NCBI GenBank assembly: GCA_045658645.1
Contig: JAZOVJ010000076.1
Location: 1 to 16,456, forward strand
DNA length: 16,456 nucleotides
Reading direction: 5' to 3'
Origin: UBA1738 sp045658645
Lineage (GTDB): Bacteria > Bacillota > Clostridia > UBA1381
In this document: positions 6,452 through 13,803 of the stretch, in pieces
How the letters are laid out: each line of letters opens with the position of its first letter
Position numbering within the stretch: position 1 is the first letter of the stretch
The notes under the pieces: generated by a model
Database searches by the model: none
What the model saw: only the letters and a program-made list of their open reading frames with translations
What the model was told of the DNA's origin: nothing
Position numbers and translations under genes: made by a program

Positions 6452-7039
6452 TTATTTGAAGTATCTCTTCAAAAGACCTTCTAAGCCTTTACCGTGACGA
6501 GCTTCGTCTCTTGCCATTTCATGAACTGTGTCATGGATAGCATCAAGACCGTACTTTTTAGCAGTTACAGCAAGGTCAAACTTACCCTTTGTTGCGCCAT
6601 ATTCGCAGTCAACTCTCCACTTAAGGTTATCTTTTGTTGTAGCCTTCATATTAGGCTCTAAATCTTCACCCAAAAGCTCTGCAAATTTAGCAGCGTGTTC
6701 AGCTTCTTCATAAGCTGCCTTTTCCCAGTAAAGACCTACTTCAGGATAGCCTTCACGGTGAGCAATTCTTGCCATACACAGATACATACCAACTTCAGCA
6801 CATTCGCCGTTAAAATTAGCCATTAGCTGATCAAAGATATACTTCTTATCTTCTTCAGGGATGTCGTCATTGTTCTTAACAGTTTTAGCGTAAACGCCGT
6901 ATTCGTGCTCTGCAGCAAGAGCTGCGCCTTCTTCCATTACAGTGAACTTTGAACCAGGAACACCGCAAAGTGGGCACTTTTCAGGAGCCGCATCACCTTC
7001 GTGAACATAACCGCAAACAGGACAAACAAATTTTTTCAT
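6452..7039 (-). CDS. Reverse rubrerythrin (peroxide reductase), 195 aa
   Basis: This protein reduces hydrogen peroxide (and oxygen) to water in anaerobes with electrons from NADH via rubredoxin and its reductase. The domain order is reversed compared with classical rubrerythrin. A rubredoxin-like knuckle pair comes first (C6-x2-C9 and C22-x2-C25), then a four-helix diiron domain. Diiron ligands are visible: Glu79, E112-x-x-H115, Glu146 and E179-x-x-H182. The start is ATG at 7039 with TTGGAGGT seven bases upstream. The apparent longer start at 7054 is a TTG overlapping that ribosome site. It sits directly after perR in an operon, matching Clostridium acetobutylicum, where reverse rubrerythrins are under PerR control (established knowledge). 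Confidence 0.95.
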   Translation of the reverse strand: MKKFVCPVCGYVHEGDAAPEKCPLCGVPGSKFTVMEEGAALAAEHEYGVYAKTVKNNDDIPEEDKKYIFDQLMANFNGECAEVGMYLCMARIAHREGYPEVGLYWEKAAYEEAEHAAKFAELLGEDLEPNMKATTKDNLKWRVDCEYGATKGKFDLAVTAKKYGLDAIHDTVHEMARDEARHGKGLEGLLKRYFK

Positions 7040-7075
7040 AATACATACCTCCAAAATTTTTATAAATTTAAATTT

Positions 7076-7480
7076 TTACTTATTTTTTTGAGCTTCCGCA
7101 TTTTTGCAATTCTGACATATACCATAGAGAATCAGTGAATATGATTCAGGATAAAAGTCATCCTTTGCAAAGTTTCCGAGCTGATCTTGCCTTATGGCAA
7201 CGGTGTCACCGATTGCTCCACATACCTTACAGAACGTATGGTCGTGAGGGACAAAGATGTTAGCATCGTAATGGTCAAGCCCGTCACCTACATCAATCTT
7301 AAAGATTTCCTTGTTGTCAAGCAGTATTTTTAAATTACGATAAACTGTTGCAATTCCTATTTCAGGAAAATCCTCCTTGACTTTTTCAAAAATCCAGTCA
7401 GCTGATGGGTGAGTTGTTGTATTCCTCAAAGCGCCTAAAATAGCTTCACGCTTTTTGGAAGTGTTCAATTTTTTATCCAT
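7076..7480 (-). CDS. perR: PerR-type Fur-family metalloregulator, 134 aa
   Basis: This is a DNA-binding dimer that senses peroxide by metal-catalysed oxidation of a histidine. The N-terminal winged helix carries H-P-S-A-D-W-I (24-30) and A-T-V-Y-R-N-L (44-50). Metal-site residues align with Bacillus PerR: His24, Asp72, His79, His81 and Asp92. Aspartate at the last position, where Fur has glutamate, favours PerR over Fur. The structural zinc site is C84-x2-C87 and C122-x2-C125. Ribosome site GGAGAG precedes the ATG. It is the first gene of the operon perR - reverse rubrerythrin - Bfd-like and is probably autoregulated through the box at its promoter. A role as an iron-responsive Fur cannot be fully excluded. 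Confidence 0.92.
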   Translation of the reverse strand: MDKKLNTSKKREAILGALRNTTTHPSADWIFEKVKEDFPEIGIATVYRNLKILLDNKEIFKIDVGDGLDHYDANIFVPHDHTFCKVCGAIGDTVAIRQDQLGNFAKDDFYPESYSLILYGICQNCKNAEAQKNK

Positions 7481-7496
7481 CAGAAACTCTCCTTAA

Positions 7497-7551
7497 TTGA
7501 TAATGATAATTATTATCAATTTCATTATAACATATTTTTTTTCGTTGTCAA
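7497..7551 (-). promoter_or_regulatory. perR operon promoter with Fur/PerR box
   Basis: TTGACA (7546-7551), a 16-bp spacer and TATAAT (7524-7529) on the minus strand. Immediately downstream, covering the likely start of transcription, is GATAATGATAATTATTATC (7499-7517 on plus). It differs from the classical 19-bp Fur box at one position. Its outer arms TTGATAAT/ATTATCAA are perfectly inverted. Repressor bound here would block transcription of perR, the rubrerythrin and the Bfd-like gene. Confidence 0.9.
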
Positions 7552-7590
7552 TAGTTTTTTTAATTTTTTTTGGAAAAATTTTCTTTAGCA

Positions 7591-7621
7591 TAAAAAAGAA
7601 ATACTGCAAGATATGCAGTAT
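7591..7621 (-). terminator. Intrinsic terminator of tmcAL
   Basis: ATACTGCA (7601-7608) and TGCAGTAT (7614-7621) form a perfect 8-bp stem, followed on the minus strand by a T-rich tract. It lies ten bases after the stop codon. Confidence 0.82.
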
Positions 7622-7630
7622 CGCAATTTT

Positions 7631-8764
7631 TTATTCCATTATAATAGGAGAAGTCGTGTAGTCACGGCCCATAGGAACAGGTGAACTTGCGCAAAGTGCC
7701 GCAATGTCGGTTGCTAAAATATCAGGTATAATAGACTCGTCTTTAAAATCGGCAACCTTGTTAATAATAGGAAAGGCTGATTTTTCCTTCATTATTGATA
7801 AAAGTTCTTTTCCTTTATTATTCATACCTAAAACCCTTATATAGTCAGGGGACTTTGCATCTTCCTTAAGACCGATGAGGACCCTTGCCACGATTCTGCG
7901 AAGTCGGGTATGGGCGTATCGCTTGGTCTTAACAGCATCCACTATGGCAGATATTGAGTCACGGTCAATTTCATTTAAAAATCGGTTTGCAAGCCCCGGC
8001 TCCATATCGGCAATCCCTGAAAAAGCTGCTTCGCCCTCGGTTCGAAGTTTATACTTAAAAGCTTTGGTAAGCTGGTTTATATCATAGGTGACAGATGCTA
8101 AAAGGTCGTACGGCGTGAATATGGAAACATCTTCACCGCATCTTATCTTTTCACGTAGAAGCGTTGCAGAGGCAAAACCGTCAATAGTCTCCTCATCGTG
8201 ATAGCCTGCACCTTTTCTCTTTATGGTAATAGGTCTTATATTGGTGCCGGACTTTAAAATTGCCTTTATATATTCAATAGCAAGAATATTGTTTGGCTGA
8301 GCTAATAGCTCGGCATCTAAAATTCCCTCATAAGCTATGGCACGTGCTTTTGCATAGGGAAGACCCTCATTCATCAAAACCTTGATTTTTTGTGAAACCT
8401 CCGGTGATTCTGAAAGAAGAGCCTTGGCACAGGAGGTAAGTTCCAGAATGTCGCCTGACTCACTACCGAAACATAGCGCATCAATAACACCTGATGCGTC
8501 TAAAATTCTGATACCGCCCTGGGCAAACCCCTCGGCAGAAGAAAGAGCATATTTTACAGGCAACTCAATTATAAGGTCTGCACCATTTTGAAGAGCCGAC
8601 CTTGCCCGTGACCATTTATCATAAATGGCAACACTGCCACGTTGAACAAAACTGCCGCTCATAATACATACCACAGCATCAAAATCTTTCTTTATATGGT
8701 CAATGTGATACTTGTGCCCTGTATGAAAGGGATTGTATTCACAAATAATTCCTGCAGTCTTCAA
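7631..8764 (-). CDS. tmcAL: tRNA(Met) cytidine acetate ligase TmcAL, 377 aa
   Basis: TmcAL (formerly YlbM) uses ATP and acetate to form N4-acetylcytidine at wobble position 34 of elongator tRNA-Met. The N-terminal nucleotidyltransferase fold shows G-I-I-C-E-Y-N-P-F-H-T-G-H-x-Y-H with the H-T-G-H nucleotide motif at 14-17. It is followed by M-S-G-S-F-V-Q-R-G and later F-G-S-E-S-G-D, all characteristic of the family. The length is typical. The start is TTG at 8764, nine bases after AAAGGAG. The longer GTG start at 8785 would encode the ribosome site itself and is rejected. It is a single-gene unit, divergent from nifS. Confidence 0.93.
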   Translation of the reverse strand: MKTAGIICEYNPFHTGHKYHIDHIKKDFDAVVCIMSGSFVQRGSVAIYDKWSRARSALQNGADLIIELPVKYALSSAEGFAQGGIRILDASGVIDALCFGSESGDILELTSCAKALLSESPEVSQKIKVLMNEGLPYAKARAIAYEGILDAELLAQPNNILAIEYIKAILKSGTNIRPITIKRKGAGYHDEETIDGFASATLLREKIRCGEDVSIFTPYDLLASVTYDINQLTKAFKYKLRTEGEAAFSGIADMEPGLANRFLNEIDRDSISAIVDAVKTKRYAHTRLRRIVARVLIGLKEDAKSPDYIRVLGMNNKGKELLSIMKEKSAFPIINKVADFKDESIIPDILATDIAALCASSPVPMGRDYTTSPIIME

Positions 8765-8804
8765 AAAAAACGCTCCTTTCACCACTAAACTTTCATTATT
8801 TTAT

Positions 8805-8833
8805 ATTATATAACAAAAACTGCTATTTGTATA
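8805..8833 (-). promoter_or_regulatory. Probable tmcAL promoter
   Basis: TATACA (8828-8833), a 17-bp spacer and TATAAT (8805-8810) on the minus strand, about 40 bases upstream of the TTG start. Confidence 0.6.
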
Positions 8834-8878
8834 GTGTAATTTTATATAATTTGATATACAATAATTGGAGAAATAAAG

Positions 8879-8907
8879 TTGACAAAGCAAAAGGAATAAA
8901 TTATAAT
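8879..8907 (+). promoter_or_regulatory. Consensus sigma-A promoter of nifS-nifU
   Basis: TTGACA (8879-8884), a 17-bp spacer and TATAAT (8902-8907): both boxes and the spacing are consensus, so the Fe-S assembly operon should be strongly expressed. There is no upstream IscR gene in the window. Confidence 0.92.
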
Positions 8908-8945
8908 AGAAATGATGTTCATTTGTTAGATTTGGAGATGTTAAA

Positions 8946-10127
8946 ATGAAAGTTTATATGGATAATAACGCAACAACCTCTTTAAATAAAGAAGTTTTAG
9001 AAGAAATGTTGCCATACTATACAGAAGTTTATGGTAATCCGTCATCAAAGTTTTATGATGTTGGAAGAACTGCCGAGAATGCACTATTAGACCTACGAAT
9101 GCGAGTAGCAAAACAGCTTGGCGCAAAAACTAACGAGGTGTATTTTACAGCATCAGGCTGTGAGGCTGATAACTGGGCAATTAAGGGCGTTGCTTTTGCC
9201 AACAAGGCAAAGGGAAACCACATAATTACCACAAAAATCGAGCATCACGCAATACTTTCTGCTTGTGAATTTTTGGAAAAGCACGGGTTTTCGGTAACAT
9301 ACTTAGATGTTGACGAATACGGTAAAGTTACAGCAGAAGACGTTGAAAAGGCGATTTGCGATAACACAATCCTTGTTTCTGTTATGACTGCAAATAATGA
9401 AATAGGAACAATCCAGCCAATTACCGAAATTGCAAAGGTCTGTCGTGAGCATAAGGTAATTTTTCATACCGATGCTGTTCAGGCAATAGGTCATATGAAG
9501 ATAAATGTTGAGGAATTGGGCGTTGATATGCTTTCGCTGTCAGCGCATAAGTTCCACGGACCAAAGGGCGTTGGTGCTCTTTATATCCGAAACGGCGTAA
9601 GAATTGAAAACTTAATTCACGGCGGCGGACAGGAAAGAGGTAAGCGTGCTGCAACAGAAAACCTTGCAGGAATTGCAGGACTTTGCAAGGCGCTTGAAAT
9701 TGCAAACACTGACCTTTATAAAAAGATTGAAAAGATGCAAGGTCTTCGTGATAAGCTAATCACAGGAATTTCGGAAAAGGTACCGTATTGCAAACTGAAC
9801 GGACCGACAGACGAAACAAGACTTTGCAACAATGTAAACTTCTCGTTCCGTTATATTGAGGGAGAATCAATACTTATGATGCTGGATATGAAAGGTATTG
9901 CGGCGTCATCAGGAAGTGCTTGTGCGTCAGGCTCGCTTGACCCGTCACACGTGCTTTTGGCAATAGGGCTTCCTCACGAAATTGCTCACGGCTCACTGCG
10001 TTTGAGCGTTGGCGAGGATACAACAGAGGCTGAAGTTGATTATGTAATTGAAACAATTCCGCCTATTATAGAGAGACTTCGTATGATGTCGCCTCTTTAT
10101 GAAGAAGTATTAAAAGGAGAGAAATAA
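8946..10127 (+). CDS. nifS: Cysteine desulfurase, NifS type
   Basis: This pyridoxal-phosphate enzyme removes sulfur from L-cysteine as a persulfide for Fe-S cluster assembly. The 393-residue length is normal. Visible features are the start M-D-N-N-A-T-T (5-11), the cofactor-stacking H-H-A (100-102), Asp176 in HTDAVQ, and the Schiff-base Lys202 in S-A-H-K-F-H-G-P-K-G. The mobile-loop nucleophile is Cys326 in S-S-G-S-A-C-A-S-G. The ATG has a GGAG site eight bases upstream and a consensus promoter before it. The nifU scaffold starts one base after its stop codon, so the two are translationally linked. The pair matches the simple NifS/NifU system common in Clostridia; with no nitrogenase here, it is likely the housekeeping Fe-S machinery. 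Confidence 0.96.
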   Translation: MKVYMDNNATTSLNKEVLEEMLPYYTEVYGNPSSKFYDVGRTAENALLDLRMRVAKQLGAKTNEVYFTASGCEADNWAIKGVAFANKAKGNHIITTKIEHHAILSACEFLEKHGFSVTYLDVDEYGKVTAEDVEKAICDNTILVSVMTANNEIGTIQPITEIAKVCREHKVIFHTDAVQAIGHMKINVEELGVDMLSLSAHKFHGPKGVGALYIRNGVRIENLIHGGGQERGKRAATENLAGIAGLCKALEIANTDLYKKIEKMQGLRDKLITGISEKVPYCKLNGPTDETRLCNNVNFSFRYIEGESILMMLDMKGIAASSGSACASGSLDPSHVLLAIGLPHEIAHGSLRLSVGEDTTEAEVDYVIETIPPIIERLRMMSPLYEEVLKGEK

Positions 10128-10128
10128 T

Positions 10129-10542
10129 ATGTATTCAGAAAAAGTTATGGACCATTTCGCAAATCCGCGAAATGTTGGCGAAATAGAAAATGCAAATGCC
10201 GTTGGTCAGGTGGGAAACGCAAAATGCGGCGATATTATGAAGATTTATATGGATATTGACGAAAACGAAGTAATTCGTGACGTGAAATTCAAGACTTTCG
10301 GTTGCGGAGCGGCTATCGCAACAAGCTCTATGGCAACAGAGATGGTTAAAGGAAAGACAGTTGAAGAAGCATTGCAGCTTACAAACAAAGCCGTAATGGA
10401 AGCCCTGGACGGTCTTCCGCCTGAAAAAGTTCACTGTTCAGTTTTGGCAGAGGAAGCAATCAAGGCGGCTGTTGATAACTATCGAGGTATAGAGAAAAAA
10501 TGCTCAGGCTCATGCGCAAACTGTGAGACCTGCGGAAGATAA
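10129..10542 (+). CDS. nifU: Fe-S cluster scaffold (NifU/IscU type) with cysteine-rich tail, 137 aa
   Basis: This scaffold receives sulfur from the desulfurase and assembles [2Fe-2S]/[4Fe-4S] clusters for transfer. The three scaffold cysteines and the conserved aspartate are present: Cys33 and Asp35 in A-K-C-G-D, Cys59 in F-G-C-G-A, and Cys103 in V-H-C-S-V-L-A. It lacks the central ferredoxin and C-terminal Nfu domains of Azotobacter NifU and so is a short form. The last 13 residues add four more cysteines (C125, C129, C132, C135; C-x3-C-x2-C-x2-C), which is unusual for IscU folds. Its ribosome site GGAGAG is inside the end of nifS. A terminator follows. Confidence 0.94.
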   Translation: MYSEKVMDHFANPRNVGEIENANAVGQVGNAKCGDIMKIYMDIDENEVIRDVKFKTFGCGAAIATSSMATEMVKGKTVEEALQLTNKAVMEALDGLPPEKVHCSVLAEEAIKAAVDNYRGIEKKCSGSCANCETCGR

Positions 10543-10548
10543 AAAATG

Positions 10549-10586
10549 AAAAATCCGTATTCCCCAAAAAGAGTACGGATTTTTTT
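10549..10586 (+). terminator. Intrinsic terminator after nifU
   Basis: AAAAATCCGTA (10549-10559) and TACGGATTTTT (from 10574) pair as an 11-bp stem that runs into a T tract. Confidence 0.88.
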
Positions 10587-10635
10587 AAAAGTACGGAATA
10601 TAAATTTATGGTAGTAAATTTTGGAGGTACGGTAA

Positions 10636-11799
10636 ATGACAGAACTTCTGCTCCGTTTGTTTGTTAAAAACTATAAAAACGCTAAAAACTCAGCAGTGAA
10701 CCTTGCAATAGGACGTTTTGCAGGGAAGGTGGGTATTTTTTGTAATGCCGTTTTATCTATTATAAAGGTGTTGGCAGGGTTGATAAGCGGTTCTGTATCA
10801 ATCGTTGCTGACGGAATGAACAACTTGTCCGACACAATGTCATCGATAATAACACTTTTAGGCTTCAGAATGGCAAACAAGCCTGCCGATAAAGACCATC
10901 CGTACGGCCACGCAAGATACGAATATTTGTCGGGGCTCTTGGTTGCAATATTCGTAATCATAGTTGGATTTGAGCTTGTAAAAACCTCAATAGAAAAAAT
11001 TATTGCTCCGTCTTTGGTAGAGTTTTCTTTATTGACTTTCGGTATTTTGATTTTTTCGATACTTGTGAAAATCTGGCTCGCAGTGTTTTATAAGGGACTT
11101 GGTAAGAAAATCAATTCGCAAACTTTAAAAGCCACATCTTTAGACAGCAGAAATGACGTTATTGCAACTCTGGCGGTTTTGATTGGAGCTGTAATAGAGA
11201 AAACATACAGCGTAAACATAGATGGATATATGGGCCTTTTGGTTGCAGTATTTATTCTTGTTTCGGGAATAAAAGCAGTGGGCGAAACCATATCTCCGAT
11301 ACTTGGAAAAAGGGCAGATGCCGAGCTTGTGGATGCTATTACTCAGCTTGTATTAAGCCATGACAAGATACTTGGCGTACACGATATTTTAGTTCACGAC
11401 TACGGCCCCGGTCAATGCTTTGCATCGCTTCACGCAGAGCTTTCGGCGGAAGAGGACCCGCTTATATGCCACGACATAATAGATGATATTGAATGCGATG
11501 CCTATGAAGAACTTAACGTAAGGCTTGTAATTCACTATGACCCGGTAGAAGTAAATAACGAAGAGCGAAAGGAAATGGAAAAGACTCTGGGAGATATACT
11601 GAAAAATATAAGCCCGGACCTTTCGTTCCATGACTTCAGGATAGTGAGAAGCACGAAACAGACCAAGCTTGTTTTTGACCTTGCAGTTCCTTATTCTATG
11701 GGAATGAAAACGAGAGAAATAAAAGAAAAAATAGACGAGGCTATAAAAGAAAAAAATGCGGACTATATAACCTTTATCAGATTTGATGAAAAGGCATAG
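10636..11799 (+). CDS. Cation diffusion facilitator transporter (probably Mn2+ export), 387 aa
   Basis: CDF proteins are dimers in the cell membrane that exchange a divalent metal for protons. The N-terminal half has about six membrane segments. The second has A-D-G-M-N-N-L-S-D, and after a short loop comes H-P-Y-G-H-A-R-Y-E-Y, the family signature. The transport site combines N62-x3-D66 with D170-x3-D174. This N-D/D-D set is the one known from MntE-type manganese exporters, whereas zinc exporters have histidines. The C-terminal third is soluble and longer than in small CDFs, with two ferredoxin-like stretches. The ATG follows GGAGGT by seven bases. It is upstream of a GNAT gene with a nine-base gap. 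Manganese is the favoured substrate; iron or zinc remain possible. Confidence 0.9.
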   Translation: MTELLLRLFVKNYKNAKNSAVNLAIGRFAGKVGIFCNAVLSIIKVLAGLISGSVSIVADGMNNLSDTMSSIITLLGFRMANKPADKDHPYGHARYEYLSGLLVAIFVIIVGFELVKTSIEKIIAPSLVEFSLLTFGILIFSILVKIWLAVFYKGLGKKINSQTLKATSLDSRNDVIATLAVLIGAVIEKTYSVNIDGYMGLLVAVFILVSGIKAVGETISPILGKRADAELVDAITQLVLSHDKILGVHDILVHDYGPGQCFASLHAELSAEEDPLICHDIIDDIECDAYEELNVRLVIHYDPVEVNNEERKEMEKTLGDILKNISPDLSFHDFRIVRSTKQTKLVFDLAVPYSMGMKTREIKEKIDEAIKEKNADYITFIRFDEKA

Positions 11800-11808
11800 G
11801 GAGAAACA

Positions 11809-12234
11809 ATGGAATTCAAAATTTTAACAGACACCAATGAAGAGATAAAAAAATTGAGGTATAATACCTTTGTGTTGGAGCGAAATGTTCCTGAGGAACT
11901 TGAATTTGACGGTAAGGATAACCAGTTTTTGCATTTCACTCTTTGGGATAAGGAAAGGATAATAGCCTGTCTTCGCGCAAATGAAAACGGTGACCTTTTG
12001 CATATGGGAAGGTTTGCTGTTTTGAAGGAGCAACGAAAAAAAGGCTATGGTAAAATCCTTATGGAAAAGCTTATAGAATATGCAAAAGAAAAGGGATATA
12101 AGGGTATTGAGCTCAGTGCGGTAGAAACGGCTGTGGGATTTTATGAAAAGCAGGGATTTATAACAGTTGGCGACTATTATCTTGAAACAGGCGTTCCGCA
12201 CATTTATATGAAACAGGAATTCACCTTAAAGTAA
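11809..12234 (+). CDS. GNAT-family N-acetyltransferase (YjcF/ElaA-like), 141 aa
   Basis: This small acetyl-CoA-dependent acetyltransferase carries the coenzyme-binding motif A: Q-R-K-K-G-Y-G-K (75-82), preceded by a strand M-G-R-F-A-V-L. The segment R-N-V-P-E-E-L-E-F-D-G-K-D (25-37) matches the E-x-x-V-P-x-x-x-E-x-D signature of YjcF/ElaA relatives. F-Y-E-K-Q-G-F (111-117) is motif B. The ATG is preceded by AGGGAG. It begins nine bases after the CDF stop and shares its transcript. The substrate is unknown, and nothing ties it functionally to metal export. Confidence 0.88.
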   Translation: MEFKILTDTNEEIKKLRYNTFVLERNVPEELEFDGKDNQFLHFTLWDKERIIACLRANENGDLLHMGRFAVLKEQRKKGYGKILMEKLIEYAKEKGYKGIELSAVETAVGFYEKQGFITVGDYYLETGVPHIYMKQEFTLK

Positions 12235-12247
12235 GGTGAATTTTTTT
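12218..12247 (+). terminator. Terminator overlapping the end of the GNAT gene
   Basis: AATTCACCTTA (12218-12228) and TAAGGTGAATT (12232-12242) form an 11-bp stem with a three-base loop and a T run. The GNAT stop codon is inside the stem. Confidence 0.9.
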
Positions 12248-12249
12248 GC

Positions 12250-12278
12250 ACTAAAAAAGGAGAGTCGCCTCTCCTTTT
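12250..12278 (-). terminator. Terminator of the GT2 gene
   Basis: AAAAGGAGAG (12255-12264) and CTCTCCTTTT (12269-12278) form a 10-bp stem with loop TCGC and, on the minus strand, a T-run end. It faces the GNAT terminator. Confidence 0.88.
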
Positions 12279-13554
12279 AATTTTTGGAAATATCAAGTTC
12301 AGGGTCAACCTGACAAATATCATATACCGACATAGGCACAGAATGTTTTATAGGCTCCCATTTAACTTTCTTAAAAAGTGCAATTACTGAAATAGGTACA
12401 TAAGTCAGCATAAATAATGGGAAAGTGAAGGTATATCCGATTTTTTTAAAGGTTGAACATCTGATTTGCTTATGTTCAGTAATGGTTGTAATAACGCCAA
12501 GCAGGAAGAACATTGAATAGAAACCGAACAATGTCTGCCCTAAAGCCTTAAACAGCATCGGAAGATGCTCAGGATCTCCTATAATACCGATAACAATTGC
12601 GATAAGGTTTATTACAGTACTTGCAAGTGTCAGAAGCATAGCAGGGGAGATTGTCATAAGCATATCGTAGCACGAAAAGCTTCCCTTGAGCATACCTTTA
12701 AACAGTTTCGCACCATACTTTGCAAAAACCTGATAGAAACCTTTTGACCAACGAAGTCTTTGCAAATATGACTGGTAGAAGCTATCAGGCTGCTCATCGT
12801 ATAGTACGGCATTTTCACAATAACCGATTGTTTCGCCCTGAATAACACTATCAACAGTGAATTCGATGTCTTCTGTCAAAAGATGGTGAATCCAGCCGTT
12901 GTTTTTATCTATAATTTCGGCACTTACCAAAAAACCTGTTCCTGAAATTGCACAGCTTGTTCCAAGTCTCATTCGGGAATTATTAAGGAACTTCGCCTCA
13001 CGCAAAAACCATAGGGAATATCCTGCTGAAATCCAGTTTTCGCCGTAATTTTTAGAGTTTCTGTAGCTGGTAAGTATGCGGTAACCGTTATCAAACGCCT
13101 TATTCATTTCAGATATGAAATTAGGGTCAACGACATTGTCAGCATCAAATACTATATATGCCTCGTAATCGTTATCTGGCATATCTTCCTTGATTTTTTT
13201 GAAAAGCCAATCAAGAGCGTAACCCTTGCCGATGAACTGGTCATCAAAGCGGTCATATACACGGGCACCGTGCAGTCGTGCAACCTCTGCCGTGTTATCG
13301 GTACAGTTGTCAGCAACTACCAAAGTGTCGATAAGATGTGACGGGTAGTTCTGATTTTTGATGCTGTCAATAAGATTGCCAACCATATTTGCTTCATTTC
13401 GCGCAGAAATGACCACGGCATATTTATGTTGTTTTTTTGCCTCAAGGCGCTTCGATTTTTTAATCAAACCAACAATTACATATGCGAACTGGTAAAAATA
13501 GCATATGGTAAACAGTACCGAAATGACAAAATTAAAATATACAACTATGTTCAT
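12277..13554 (-). CDS. Membrane GT2 glycosyltransferase (processive type), 425 aa
   Basis: This is an integral membrane GT-A enzyme likely to make or extend a surface polysaccharide or glycolipid. One N-terminal membrane segment (about 5-30) precedes the catalytic domain, with S-A-R-N-E (50-54), A-D-N at 81-83, D-A-D (137-139, metal and donor binding), T-E-D (227-229, base) and Q-R-L-R-W (265-269). That D, DxD, ED, QxxRW set is characteristic of cellulose/hyaluronan/poly-GlcNAc synthase-like enzymes. Three C-terminal membrane segments follow (about 294-322, 334-362, 378-402). The sugar and product are unknown. GAGGAAA precedes the ATG. It is a single-gene unit with its own promoter and terminator. 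Confidence 0.9.
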   Translation of the reverse strand: MNIVVYFNFVISVLFTICYFYQFAYVIVGLIKKSKRLEAKKQHKYAVVISARNEANMVGNLIDSIKNQNYPSHLIDTLVVADNCTDNTAEVARLHGARVYDRFDDQFIGKGYALDWLFKKIKEDMPDNDYEAYIVFDADNVVDPNFISEMNKAFDNGYRILTSYRNSKNYGENWISAGYSLWFLREAKFLNNSRMRLGTSCAISGTGFLVSAEIIDKNNGWIHHLLTEDIEFTVDSVIQGETIGYCENAVLYDEQPDSFYQSYLQRLRWSKGFYQVFAKYGAKLFKGMLKGSFSCYDMLMTISPAMLLTLASTVINLIAIVIGIIGDPEHLPMLFKALGQTLFGFYSMFFLLGVITTITEHKQIRCSTFKKIGYTFTFPLFMLTYVPISVIALFKKVKWEPIKHSVPMSVYDICQVDPELDISKN

Positions 13555-13604
13555 ATTAATTTCCTCAAACTATATATACGGGTAACATTTATTCCACAAT
13601 CCAA

Positions 13605-13668
13605 AAGCCCCACAGGTTTTCTATATGGGGCACAGAGTTATTATACTACTATTTTTTTCAAAAGTAAA
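13605..13668 (-). promoter_or_regulatory. GT2 promoter and leader hairpin
   Basis: On the minus strand, TTTACT (13663-13668), a 17-bp spacer and TATAAT (13640-13645). The leader then contains the stem GCCCCA/TGGGGC (about 13608-13632) with a 13-base loop followed by TTTTGG. The hairpin may be an attenuator or a stability element; I recognise no riboswitch class. Confidence 0.6.
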
Positions 13669-13774
13669 TATGTAATTTAAAAATTTACATAATATTGATT
13701 AAAGTGCAGGTGATTTTCACGCAAATATTAGTGAAGATAAATATATTAAATTTCTGTAAACCTTTTTTGTTTTG

Positions 13775-13803
13775 TTGAAAATACAGAAGAAAGATGATAT
13801 AAT
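13775..13803 (+). promoter_or_regulatory. Promoter firing into the hairpin array and DUF975 gene
   Basis: TTGAAA (13775-13780), a 17-bp spacer and TATAAT (13798-13803). Transcription would begin near 13810 and produce a structured leader of about 270 bases ahead of the gene at 14080. Confidence 0.75.

Noticed and set aside
8765..8785. Longer TmcAL start at GTG 8785
   Set aside because: The extra codons are the ribosome site AAAGGAG itself, and the TTG at 8764 is correctly spaced and matches the family N-terminus.
11088..11631. Minus-strand open frames inside the CDF gene
   Set aside because: They are shadows of a clearly coding plus-strand gene with conserved motifs, and have no ribosome sites.
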